Part shown: piece after piece, positions 1 through 8,608 of the stretch
Layout of the letters: every line of letters starts with the position of its first letter
How positions within the stretch are numbered: the first letter of the stretch is position 1
Source of the DNA: G963674685 sp963674685
Lineage (GTDB): Bacteria; Lernaellota; Lernaellaia; JACKCT01
Direction of reading: 5' to 3'
Assembly (NCBI GenBank): GCA_963674685.2
Contig: CAXXWT010000002.1
Span: forward strand, 1,240,001-1,304,000
DNA length: 64,000 bases
The notes under the pieces: generated by a model
The model's database searches: none
What the model was told of the DNA's origin: nothing
The model's input: the letters and a program-made list of their open reading frames with translations, nothing else
Made by a program: the position numbers and the translations under genes

Positions 1-765
1 GAGGCGGTGTGGAATTTTTTTGAAAGCCATGACTGGCGCGTTCATCGACAGCACGTCGCGCAGGTGGCGAACACGCTGCGCGATCACGGCGTCGTCGCGG
101 CGGCGGCCCTGACTTATCCGCACAAAAAGGGCGTGGCCCGCTTCCTGAATGAATTTATGGCAGGCGTGGGCGCCGAGTTTCCCCTGTTCAGGCCCTTTGC
201 GTGCGTGCACGTGGAAGATGATGATTTGAAGGAATCCGTGGAATTTGCCTTAAACTCCCCGCACATTTACGGCTTCAAATTTCAGCCCCTGGTGCAGCGC
301 TTCGACGTTAACGATCCGCGCCTGGACTACCTCTACGCCGCCTGCCGGGAGCGGCAGTTTCCCATCACCATGCACATCGGCACCGCGCCCTACGCCAACG
401 AGTTCGTGGGCGTTTATTATTTCGCTCCCTTGATGAAGAAGTTTCCAGAGCTTCGCGTGTGCGTGGCGCATATGGGCGGCTACGAGTTCGACGATTTCCT
501 GAAGCTGCTCGGCGACTACCCGAACCTGTACCTGGACACGACGATGATCAACGTGAAAACCGACCTGTTCGACGCGACGTGGCGGGGCGATGAGAAAATG
601 CTGATACAATTCGCCGACAGGATATGCTTCGGCTCCGACTGGCCGAACGTGCCCTATTCCTACCGGGAGGCGCTCGACAGCGTCAAACGTTTCCCGCTGC
701 CGCCGGACGCGCAGCCGGGCGTCTACGGGAAAAACGCGCTTCGCTTTCTCGATTCCGGCAAATAA
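1..765 (+). CDS. Amidohydrolase-family metal-dependent hydrolase, 5' end outside window
   Basis: The reading frame is open from the first base of the window, so the N-terminus is missing; the GTG at position 7 is probably internal. The protein resembles the Amidohydro_2 (PF04909) TIM-barrel family. Visible family landmarks are a 'MHIGT' segment, a 'VAHMGG' segment and a late 'FGSDWP' segment, which in this superfamily hold metal-binding or catalytic His and Asp residues. Members hydrolyse or decarboxylate diverse cyclic or carboxylated substrates, and nothing here identifies the substrate. The next genes are on the opposite strand, so no operon context is available on this side. The family call is good; the specific function is unknown. 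Confidence 0.8.
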   Translation, partial: EAVWNFFESHDWRVHRQHVAQVANTLRDHGVVAAAALTYPHKKGVARFLNEFMAGVGAEFPLFRPFACVHVEDDDLKESVEFALNSPHIYGFKFQPLVQRFDVNDPRLDYLYAACRERQFPITMHIGTAPYANEFVGVYYFAPLMKKFPELRVCVAHMGGYEFDDFLKLLGDYPNLYLDTTMINVKTDLFDATWRGDEKMLIQFADRICFGSDWPNVPYSYREALDSVKRFPLPPDAQPGVYGKNALRFLDSGK

Positions 766-771
766 TGCCCG

Positions 772-873
772 TTACTCGCCGTCGTATTTGAACGAAACCT
801 TGACCCGCGCGCGATACGAGATAACGGCGTTTTCCTTGGCTTTCATGTCCAAAACCTTGTAAACACTGCCCAT
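772..873 (-). pseudogene. Remnant of a dodecin-like flavin-binding protein (C-terminal half only)
   Basis: A 33-codon minus-strand frame starting at the ATG at 871-873 encodes a peptide ending 'SYRARVKVSFKYDGE'. This matches the last beta-strand pattern of dodecins, small (about 65-70 aa) dodecameric flavin-binding proteins. A TAA stop lies three codons upstream of this ATG. Only 24 bases separate the frame from the permease stop codon, so the N-terminal strand and helix of a dodecin have no room. I infer a 5'-truncated remnant, possibly removed when the permease gene arrived. A genuine microprotein is possible but less likely. Confidence 0.5.
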
Positions 874-897
874 CAGAAATTATGGCTTTTGCGAATC

Positions 898-2136
898 TCA
901 ATCGCCGATTTTGTATCCGGCTTTCTGGACGGCTTTTTCTATATCCGCTTTGTTGAAGCCTTCGCCGAAGATGTCGGCGCGGGATTTTTCCAGGCTGACA
1001 TCGGCGCGCGTGACGCCGGGCATGGCCTCGATGGTGTCCTTCACTTTCGCCACGCATTTGTGGCAGGTCATTCCTTCGACGCGCAAAGACAGGTCCGCGC
1101 CGGTGTCTTCGGCTTTGACTGAAATCGTCTGGATTTTTTTCAGAGCTCTGCGGCCGATGAAAAAGGCCGTCATCGCCAGGATGACAACGGCGCTTGCGAC
1201 GCCGAGTAGCGACGCGCCGCCGTGATGGTGCATGTCGATGGGCGCCGCCGGCATATCGCCCAGCACCCAATCGAAAATCAGGCCGAAGGCCATGCTCATC
1301 ACCGCCACGACGCCCAGGTAAACGGCCAGGACGCGCGCGCCCAGGGCGCGGTAAATCATGCCCACGGTGGCGATGTTGGTGGCCGGTCCCGCCATGAGAA
1401 AAACCAGGGCCGTTCCCGTCGGCATTCCCGCCGCGATCAGGGATGCGGCGATGGGCACGGAACTTGTCGTGCACACATATAACGGCATGGATACGGCCAG
1501 GGCCAAAAGCATTCCGCCGATGCCCTGCGTCCACTGGGCTCCATGAAAAAATCCTTCGGGAACAAATACGGCGATCAGGGCCGCCAGCGCGATGCCCGCC
1601 GCCAGGTAGATATCCAGCATGGCGAAAAGATCGAAGACGGCGTAACGGAATACTTCGACGATGCGGTTTCCGGCGCTTTTCGGCGCGTCGTTCACCGTTT
1701 TGAGCATTTCCGGTTTCGGCGGCTCGGGCTTTTCCGTGGCGTTGACGATCACGCCGCCGATCACGCCGGTGACAAAGGCCGCCAGCACTTTGAAAATGGC
1801 GAATGGCCAGCCGAGAAACGTCCCCGACACGAGAATGGAATCCACGCCGGTCTGCGGGGTGCTGATGAGAAAACTCGTCGCGGCGCCCTTTGACGCGCCG
1901 TCGTTTTTCAGCCCGATGGCCGTGGGCGCGACGCCGCAGGAGCAAAGAGGCATGGGCACGCCGATAAGCGAGGCCTCGACGACGCTGCGCAGCGAGCCTT
2001 TGCTCAGACGGCGCTTAATGAATCGCGCCGGCAAAAAGACATGGACGGCGCCGGCGATGAAAAGGCCCAAAAGCAGCGGGGGCGACAGCTCCAGCAGAAT
2101 GCTCCAGGCGGCTGCGATGATTCGTTCGATCATCAT
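898..2136 (-). CDS. SO_0444-type permease (Cu/Zn efflux family) with C-terminal HMA domain
   Basis: This 412-residue polytopic membrane protein resembles the permease family PF03773 (ArsP_1-like), in particular SO_0444-type Cu/Zn efflux transporters. An early 'PLCSCG' motif (C65, C67) sits in a loop after the first helices, and a second repeat carries 'MPLYVCTTSSVP'. A Gly/Ala-rich linker leads to a C-terminal heavy-metal-associated domain with 'GMTCHKC' (C358, C361), the usual soft-metal-binding CxxC. The expected role is extrusion of soft metal ions across the inner membrane; the exact metal is not determined. No metal-responsive regulator is adjacent. The gene stands alone between a dodecin remnant and a sensor kinase. 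Confidence 0.82.
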   Translation of the reverse strand: MMIERIIAAAWSILLELSPPLLLGLFIAGAVHVFLPARFIKRRLSKGSLRSVVEASLIGVPMPLCSCGVAPTAIGLKNDGASKGAATSFLISTPQTGVDSILVSGTFLGWPFAIFKVLAAFVTGVIGGVIVNATEKPEPPKPEMLKTVNDAPKSAGNRIVEVFRYAVFDLFAMLDIYLAAGIALAALIAVFVPEGFFHGAQWTQGIGGMLLALAVSMPLYVCTTSSVPIAASLIAAGMPTGTALVFLMAGPATNIATVGMIYRALGARVLAVYLGVVAVMSMAFGLIFDWVLGDMPAAPIDMHHHGGASLLGVASAVVILAMTAFFIGRRALKKIQTISVKAEDTGADLSLRVEGMTCHKCVAKVKDTIEAMPGVTRADVSLEKSRADIFGEGFNKADIEKAVQKAGYKIGD

Positions 2137-2271
2137 TCAAATCCCATTCGTTAATCGGCGAAAACTCACTGGCCTATCTCAATACATTAATCACATACTC
2201 AGGATTTTCAAATTATGATGTGGATCATCCGCGCTGCGTTGAGGAAACTCAAATCATTTTCACGATGAAGA

Positions 2272-5091
2272 TCACGCAATGAGTTTTTGAACTTTTGCAA
2301 ATTCTTTTTCGAGTTTGGCAAGCAGCGGCCCGGCCGAGTTCAAATCGCCATTCTCGGCGGCTTTTTCCAGTTTCAAGGCGGCGGCGCTGAGAGCAAAAGC
2401 GCCCACGTTCGCCGCGGCCCCTTTTATGGTATGGGCCTGACGCCGAAGCATCGGCGCGTCCTGTTTGTCCGACGCATCACGCAGCGCCTTGATTTGAACG
2501 GGCATATCCTGCGCAAAAGCATTCATGATCTCGCGAAGCATTTCCTCGTCGCCGCCCAGCTTTTCCAGCAGGTCGTTTCGGTCAAAAATTTCCTCGTCGG
2601 TCTCCGTATCCTGCGCCGACTGCGCCGCATCCCCGTCGCGGCGGCCGAAAGCCCATCTCTCGATAGCCTGAGCCAGATCCGCGGACCGCACCGGCTTTGG
2701 CACGTAATCGTTCATGCCCGCCCCCAGGCATATTTCCTTGTCGCCTTTCATGGCGTTGGCGGTCATGGCGATGATCGGAGTATTTGCCTTGTTTCCACCC
2801 AGCGCCCGGATTTGCGCCGTCGCCTCATAGCCGTCCATGACGGGCATCTGGCAGTCCATGAGCACCAGATCGAAGGACTCCGATTTCATTGCCTCGACCG
2901 CTTCGGCGCCGTCGGCTGCGGTGCTGGCTTTGAAACCGAGCTTGCCGAGCATGGCCAGGGCGACTTTCCGGTTGACCAAATTGTCTTCCACCAGAAGAAT
3001 CCGCACTTTCGATTTCCGATTTTCCGCAATGGAGTGCTGCGTGATCAGCGGCTTCGGTTTTGGAGTTTCCGCCACGACGGATTCGGGGCTCATGGCGGTG
3101 GCCAGGGCGTTGAAAAACTGGGATTGCCTGATGGGTTTGGTCAGATAGGCGGAAAATCCTATTGCCATCATCTTGGCGGCGTCGCCGCGCTGCCCGATCG
3201 ACGTCAGCATTATCAAAACGGTATTTTTTAAATCCGGATCGCTTTTTATTTCTTTGCCGAGGGTTTCGCCGTCCATCTCGGGCATCTGCATGTCGCTGAC
3301 CACCACGTCAAAAGGATCATCGGCTTCTAAAGCGTCACGGAGTTTTTTCAGCGCGCTTTTCCCGTCGACGGCTTCGTCCCATCGACAATTCCAGGATTCC
3401 AGCATTCGAGTCTGAACAAGGCGGTTTGTGGCGTTGTCGTCGACGACCAGCGCATATATGCGGCTTAAGTCCGCCATCATTTCCTGGCGACGGGCCGTAT
3501 CGAGGGACTGCTTCGGCAGTTTTGCCGTGAACCAAAAGCGAGAACCTTTTCCGATTTCGCTGTCCACGCCGATTCGCCCGCCCATAAGCTCGGCGAGTCT
3601 CTTTGAGATCGCCAGACCCAGGCCGGTGCCGCCGAAACGACGCGTCGTGGAGGCGTCGGCTTGCGTGAACGATTCGAAAAGCATATCCACCTTGTCTTTT
3701 TCGATGCCGATGCCCGTGTCCTTGACGGCGAATCGAAGCGTGGCGTCATCGTCGTCCTCTTCATCCACGGATACATGGATTTCGATTTCGCCTTCATGAG
3801 TGAATTTGATGGCGTTGCCCGCCAGATTGACCAGAATCTGACGCAATCGGCCCGGATCGCCTTTTAACGGCGCCGGGACTTCGGGCTCGATGAAAAGGAT
3901 GAATTCCAGGCCCTTGTTTTGAGCTTTCACGGCGAGGGTGTCGCTCATTTGCTCCAGCGTGGTGCGCAAATCGAAATCGAGAATTTCCAGTTCGAGCTTG
4001 CCGGCCTCGATTTTTGAAAAATCCAGAATGTCGTTGATAATCACGAGAAGGGCGTCTCCGCTGGATTTGACGGTCTCGGTGAATTCCCTTTGTTCCGCCG
4101 TCAGATTCGTGTCCAGAAGAAGGTCGGTCATTCCGATAACGCCGTTCATGGGAGTGCGGATTTCGTGGCTCATATTGGCCAGAAACTCACTCTTGGCCCT
4201 ATCGGCCTGCTTGGCTTCAACGATCATCTCCCTCAGTCTGGCGATCATTCCTTCAATGGATTGCTTTAAACGGTTAAACTCATAACCCAAATCGCCGAGG
4301 TGTTCGGTTTCAAGGTTTCCACCGGCCACCTGTTCCGAATAGACGATGAGTTTGTTCATCGGCCCCGTAATGGACTGCATGATGAGAAAGAACATAAGCA
4401 GTGAAAAAACAAGAGCCAGAACGAAGATGATCCACATTAATATGTGAGCGATGTGCGAAACGGTTTGAGCCAGTTGGCCGCCGAGAACGGAGAAACGATC
4501 TTCGATTTCACTCATCGTTTGTCCGATCTTCTCGAGTTTTTGCTTCAATCTTTCGATTTCGACGGGATCCGTTGCTTCCCTCAGATTTTCCACCAACGCG
4601 ATATAACGCAGAGACTCGGTATGGCCGCTGTCGGCGGCGGCGATCATGCCCTTTAAAGTCTGATTCCATGCCAGGAGTTTGAATCGGTTATATAAAACTT
4701 CGGCTTCTTGACGATTTTGAAATACCGGAAAATTCTTATGAATGATGGAAACGGCCTGATCGTAGGAATTTTCTTCCATGATCTTTTGAATGTTTCCAAA
4801 GGTCTTGCTGTAAATCAGCGCGGTTTCGATATACTCATTAAATTTATCCAAAAACTTTTTATCTTTATAAAGCAGATACTTGTTGTGATTCAGCCTGGCC
4901 TCATTCAGAGCGATCGTGTGCGCCCTTTCACCTCGAATCACCGTTGTCACAATATTGAGCGTAGTGGCGGTCCAGTGGTAGGAAAAAATGATCAAGATCA
5001 ATGCAAAAAAGGTCAGCCCCGAAAGCACGAGAAACCTTCTTCTCAAGGTGCCCACAAAAAATGACCTTAACGCTTTTTCTTTTTTCACCAT
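2272..5091 (-). CDS. BarA-like tripartite hybrid histidine kinase
   Basis: The 939-residue protein starts with a transmembrane helix near residues 20-42, followed by a roughly 170-residue helical sensor region and a second helix near 216-240, then a HAMP-like linker. The HisKA box 'NMSHEIRTPMNG' places the phosphorylated His at H309. A GHKL ATPase domain follows, with 'GGTGLGLAIS'. Two receiver domains follow with phospho-acceptors D600 ('SDMQMP') and D746 ('MDCQMP'), and the C-terminal Hpt domain has 'AHTIKGAA' with H887. The order HK-REC-REC-Hpt is that of unorthodox BarA/LuxQ-type phosphorelays. No partner response regulator is adjacent, so the output is unknown. The stimulus is also unknown because the sensor region is not a recognised ligand-binding fold. 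Confidence 0.93.
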   Translation of the reverse strand: MVKKEKALRSFFVGTLRRRFLVLSGLTFFALILIIFSYHWTATTLNIVTTVIRGERAHTIALNEARLNHNKYLLYKDKKFLDKFNEYIETALIYSKTFGNIQKIMEENSYDQAVSIIHKNFPVFQNRQEAEVLYNRFKLLAWNQTLKGMIAAADSGHTESLRYIALVENLREATDPVEIERLKQKLEKIGQTMSEIEDRFSVLGGQLAQTVSHIAHILMWIIFVLALVFSLLMFFLIMQSITGPMNKLIVYSEQVAGGNLETEHLGDLGYEFNRLKQSIEGMIARLREMIVEAKQADRAKSEFLANMSHEIRTPMNGVIGMTDLLLDTNLTAEQREFTETVKSSGDALLVIINDILDFSKIEAGKLELEILDFDLRTTLEQMSDTLAVKAQNKGLEFILFIEPEVPAPLKGDPGRLRQILVNLAGNAIKFTHEGEIEIHVSVDEEDDDDATLRFAVKDTGIGIEKDKVDMLFESFTQADASTTRRFGGTGLGLAISKRLAELMGGRIGVDSEIGKGSRFWFTAKLPKQSLDTARRQEMMADLSRIYALVVDDNATNRLVQTRMLESWNCRWDEAVDGKSALKKLRDALEADDPFDVVVSDMQMPEMDGETLGKEIKSDPDLKNTVLIMLTSIGQRGDAAKMMAIGFSAYLTKPIRQSQFFNALATAMSPESVVAETPKPKPLITQHSIAENRKSKVRILLVEDNLVNRKVALAMLGKLGFKASTAADGAEAVEAMKSESFDLVLMDCQMPVMDGYEATAQIRALGGNKANTPIIAMTANAMKGDKEICLGAGMNDYVPKPVRSADLAQAIERWAFGRRDGDAAQSAQDTETDEEIFDRNDLLEKLGGDEEMLREIMNAFAQDMPVQIKALRDASDKQDAPMLRRQAHTIKGAAANVGAFALSAAALKLEKAAENGDLNSAGPLLAKLEKEFAKVQKLIA

Positions 5092-5364
5092 GCTTCAGCC
5101 CATGAAGAGTTCGGCAATGTTTGTTCCTGCGGAGCCGGCGTCTGCGCCATGAGAAATCAAAAAGAAAATCAAATGTCGCGAACCATGAAAAATTCTTCCT
5201 GCAATAAAATTCCGTGTTGGCGAGTTTCCACGTTGGTTAGCCTAATGGAATTTTTGGAAAAAATCCAAGGAACAATTCACAAAAAGGTTAGCGGCCCGGC
5301 GTTCGCCTTGATTGATGAATTGGAGTCGTGGACAAAATCCGCGGGCCTGTGCTTTTATGCATCC

Positions 5365-5934
5365 ATGAATTTCGTCTGGATTCTCACCATCGCGTTGGCC
5401 CTGGCCCTGGACGCTTTCGCCGTGTCCGTCGCCGCCGGAGTCTGTCTTCCCGAAGTCGGCGCCCGGCGGACGCTGCGCCTTGCCTGGCACTTCGGATTTT
5501 TTCAGGCCGGCATGACGATCCTCGGCTGGGCGGCGGCGCTGACGGTCAGGCAGTGGATCGAGAGTCTGGATCACTGGCTGGCTTTCGGCTTTCTCGCATT
5601 CATCGGCGTACGGATGATTGTCGGCGCCGTGAAGGAAGCCGAAGACGACGCGCCGTTTTGCGATCCCACGAAGGGCCCGACGATGGTCATACTTTCCGTG
5701 GCCACGAGCCTGGACGCCCTGGCGGTGGGAATCAGTTTTTCCATGCTGAAAATATCCGTATGGTTTCCGGCCCTGGCCATCGGCGTCGTGGCGGCCGTCA
5801 TGACCGCCATGGGTCTGCATTTCGGCAGGATCGCCGGATCGGCCTCGCGCCTGGGCCGGTGGGCGGAAGGCTTCGGCGGCCTGGTTCTTGTCGCCATCGG
5901 AATAAAAATCCTGCACGAGCACGGAGTGTTTTAG
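5365..5934 (+). CDS. mntP: MntP-type manganese efflux pump
   Basis: The 189-residue protein, read from the ATG at 5365, has six hydrophobic segments in two repeats. Each repeat starts with the conserved Asp motif of this family: 'ALALDAFAVSVAAG' near the N-terminus and 'ATSLDALAVGISF' in the second half. MntP proteins (about 190 aa) export Mn2+ across the inner membrane. The frame is open for 72 codons further upstream, but that stretch is low-complexity and not MntP-like, so the internal ATG is preferred even though no clear Shine-Dalgarno precedes it. I see no convincing yybP-ykoY manganese riboswitch upstream. The gene converges on the xylanase gene with only 15 bases between stops. Confidence 0.85.
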   Translation: MNFVWILTIALALALDAFAVSVAAGVCLPEVGARRTLRLAWHFGFFQAGMTILGWAAALTVRQWIESLDHWLAFGFLAFIGVRMIVGAVKEAEDDAPFCDPTKGPTMVILSVATSLDALAVGISFSMLKISVWFPALAIGVVAAVMTAMGLHFGRIAGSASRLGRWAEGFGGLVLVAIGIKILHEHGVF

Positions 5935-5949
5935 GAGTGGTTAGTGCGG

Positions 5950-8169
5950 TTAGAAAATGCAGCCGCATCCGCCGGCGCGGCCGGTTTCGTCTTCCGAATC
6001 CGCCGGTGTTTCCATGTCATCATCATCGTCAGGCGTTGCCGTATCATCGTCATCAACGGGAACCTGGTAATCTTCCAAAACCAGCTCGACGCTGTTGCCA
6101 ATTTGCTCATACACGTGGACCGTTGCCCGGGCCTGATGTTCTTCCAGCGCGGCGCTGATTTCGTACTCGCCTCCGAATGCTCGAAACGATGATATCCCGC
6201 CTTCGCCGGTGACTCCGGTTTCGTCCGTGGTCCAGAGTTGCATCAGGTCGGCCAGCCGGTCATACGCCTCTTTTGGTTGCCCGTTTTCATCGATCAGGCC
6301 GCCGTATTTGATAAAGCTTTGCGCGTCGGTCAAATCCCACCACGTAACGGCCTGCACGGCGGGCGTGCCGAAGACGAGGGTGTACCAGGCGTCCAAATAA
6401 TCCGCCTGCGCGGTCCGGGACCAGGGATTTCGCCAGTATCCGATATCCACGCACTCTTCGGCCATCTGCGACGGGACCGAATGCTCCGTGAGATGAATCG
6501 GCAGGCCGATTTCGGAAAGGCGCCCGAGCATATCGCGTAGCGCGGCCATGTCATACGTGGGCACGGCCAAAGGCTCATCGTAAATGCCCAGGTCGTAAAA
6601 CAGCGTCACGCACCCGCCGTTGTACATCTGCTGCCCGATGACGTCGAACGCCACGCCTTCGTCGATCAGATCCTCGAAATACTCCGGCGTGGGCATGGCG
6701 AAGCTCGGGTCGTGATCCGGCACGAACCGCTCCGACGACACGCTTTCGCCGAAAAAATCGAAGGAGGCGTTAACGATGGTCGTCGCGCCCGAATCCAGGC
6801 TGTGGACCAGATCCACGGCGTCGCGGGTGATGGACGTGATCTGATCCCGGGTCTGCCCGCCGGCGGCGCCCCAGCCGTGGGCCTCGTTGATCACGTCCCA
6901 GGCGCGGATCGTATCGTCGTAGCGGCCGACCATGGCGCTGACGTGCTCGGTGATTTCATCCAGCAGTTCCCGGTGCGTCAATTCCAGCGTGTACGACGGC
7001 ATGACCAGTTCGTAAAACCAGATGAGGGGATGACCCTTGATCGTGAATCCGATTTCGTCCATCTTCGGAATTCCCACTTCGTTGTCGAGTAAGTCCCAGT
7101 CGTATTGATCATCCTCCGGCTCCGTGCTGCTCCAGTAAAAACCGGCGGTGAAGAAATTGAATCCGTCGTCGTGCGCTTGCCGCCAGGCAGAAGGATCGGC
7201 GTCTGAGTAAACATCGAAAAAGCCGAATTTGAAATCACGGTCGAGTTGCGTTGCGCTGACCCAGGCGTTCGGCACGGGATTGCCCTGCGCGTCCACGACG
7301 CGAACTTCGAGATCGCCCTTGCGGTATTTTTCGATGCCGTCGCGCCCATGGGAAAGGGCCAGATCCTCCGAGGCCGTGATCGCCAGTCCCGCGGCTTCGT
7401 CGAAATCGTCGGCTTCAAAGGCGTCTGAAACAAACTCCAGGGCGTCTTCGGCCCGCGCGGTGGAAACCGTCGCTTCGGCGATATCCTTCTCCAGGCGGTT
7501 TCCGGCCCACAACGCCACGTCCCGGTTTATGGAAACGATTTGCGCGCCCTGCGTGTGGCTGCTGTATCCCGCGCCGTCGTTGTCGGCGACGACCATGACG
7601 GCGCCCGCATGCGGCAGCGTCATTTGAAAGTGGAGTTTGTACGCCTGGTCCAACGGGATGTTGTAAACCGGCACAGGGTAGGGGTTTTCGTCGTTGTCGG
7701 CGCCCATGCGCAAGATCGGATGAGCTTTGTCGTTAAAGTCGGCGATGAACAAGTTGGGATAATCTTCTTCGCCCAGCAGATTTCCTTCGCCGTCGGCGCC
7801 CACGAGGATCAGCTCATAGGCTGGCGCGGTGGTGAAGTTGATGATGTTGCTGCCCGGCGATATGAACGTGGCCTCGGATTCCGCGATGTACTCGTGCAGG
7901 TCGTAGCCGTCCATCCGTTCGCCGGTTCCCGCGATGCAGATGATTATCATGTTTCGGCTGTCGGGAACGTCCATGGTGTATTCGCCGTTTTCGTCCACGC
8001 CCGCACTGGCGACAAAGGACAGGTCCTCCAGGTCCAGGACCGCGACAATAGCGTAGTCGGGCTGCGGGTTGCCGACGCACGTCAGCGTTCCATGCACCGT
8101 GGCGGCGTAAGAAATCGACGGTAAAAAAATCGAAAAAATTATAACAATGCAGCAAAGCCGAAGTTTCAT
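5950..8169 (-). CDS. Secreted GH10 endo-1,4-beta-xylanase with Asp-rich tail and C-terminal Cys motif
   Basis: A Sec signal peptide (about residues 1-22, ending 'SYAA') precedes a roughly 250-residue N-terminal region of beta-sandwich-like composition. A GH10 TIM barrel occupies about residues 285-640. The acid/base Glu is E429 in 'DVINEA' and the nucleophile is E562 in 'IHLTEHS'; the usual sequence at that point is ITELD, so the residue after Glu is atypical. The enzyme would cleave xylan or similar beta-1,4 polysaccharide outside the cytoplasm. The C-terminus holds an Asp/Thr/Pro linker and ends 'GGCGCIF', reminiscent of the Cys in MYXO-CTERM sorting tails but without the following helix. 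No other carbohydrate genes are adjacent. Confidence 0.9.
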   Translation of the reverse strand: MKLRLCCIVIIFSIFLPSISYAATVHGTLTCVGNPQPDYAIVAVLDLEDLSFVASAGVDENGEYTMDVPDSRNMIIICIAGTGERMDGYDLHEYIAESEATFISPGSNIINFTTAPAYELILVGADGEGNLLGEEDYPNLFIADFNDKAHPILRMGADNDENPYPVPVYNIPLDQAYKLHFQMTLPHAGAVMVVADNDGAGYSSHTQGAQIVSINRDVALWAGNRLEKDIAEATVSTARAEDALEFVSDAFEADDFDEAAGLAITASEDLALSHGRDGIEKYRKGDLEVRVVDAQGNPVPNAWVSATQLDRDFKFGFFDVYSDADPSAWRQAHDDGFNFFTAGFYWSSTEPEDDQYDWDLLDNEVGIPKMDEIGFTIKGHPLIWFYELVMPSYTLELTHRELLDEITEHVSAMVGRYDDTIRAWDVINEAHGWGAAGGQTRDQITSITRDAVDLVHSLDSGATTIVNASFDFFGESVSSERFVPDHDPSFAMPTPEYFEDLIDEGVAFDVIGQQMYNGGCVTLFYDLGIYDEPLAVPTYDMAALRDMLGRLSEIGLPIHLTEHSVPSQMAEECVDIGYWRNPWSRTAQADYLDAWYTLVFGTPAVQAVTWWDLTDAQSFIKYGGLIDENGQPKEAYDRLADLMQLWTTDETGVTGEGGISSFRAFGGEYEISAALEEHQARATVHVYEQIGNSVELVLEDYQVPVDDDDTATPDDDDDMETPADSEDETGRAGGCGCIF

Positions 8170-8329
8170 TTTAGAGCCTTACCTCTCGCGTTCGGTTCAT
8201 GGCAGATAGTTTAGTCGATTTATCCCCGCGCCGCCAATTTTGTTGCTTGCAAAATGATTATGCGGGATTTGAAATGTTTTCCCAACGGATTCGTTGGCAA
8301 TGTTTTCGTTGGGAAGGTCAGGCGTATTT

Positions 8330-8565
8330 TCGACCGTACATTTCAGGGCATAATCATTTCGGTTGTCGGTGCATCACCCGCTTACTCTCGTCCGCCTTCG
8401 CTAAAGCTAATTCGGACAGGAAGGCTACGGCGGGACAGGAACGCTTCGGCGCGGCTTCGTGCGCGGCTCTGATTCGATTGCGCCAAGGCAAATGTAAAAA
8501 CAGAGCCGCGAATGTCCAATCGCATCTTCGCCGGCGCGAAGATGCGATAATGAGCGGGTAACCAT
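8330..8565. repeat. Dispersed palindromic repeat modules between xylanase and mnmE
   Basis: The 438 bases between the two minus-strand genes carry no convincing gene. Positions 8338-8420 are the reverse complement of modules seen near 59440-59500: an arm ending 'aagcgggtgatgcac' followed by a segment ending 'gaaatgattatgcc'. Positions 8496-8560 contain a strong hairpin ('cgcatcttc' / 'gaagatgcg') preceded by 'agagccgcgaatgtcc', the reverse complement of 59565-59630. Short frames here are artefacts of this repeat. The remainder (8170-8330) shows nothing I recognise. Confidence 0.75.
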
Positions 8566-8608
8566 CGGACGGGCAATACATGATCGCCGAAGCCAAGATC
8601 GGGTTTGC

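Noticed and set aside
683..1945. Minus-strand frame of 420 codons overlapping the Cu/Zn permease
   Set aside because: Frame-shifted reading of the permease, with Arg-rich composition; the permease frame has helices and metal motifs.
5149..5364. Manganese riboswitch (yybP-ykoY) upstream of mntP, and an N-terminal extension of MntP
   Set aside because: The conserved yybP-ykoY core was not found, and the 72 extra codons have no family similarity or ribosome site.
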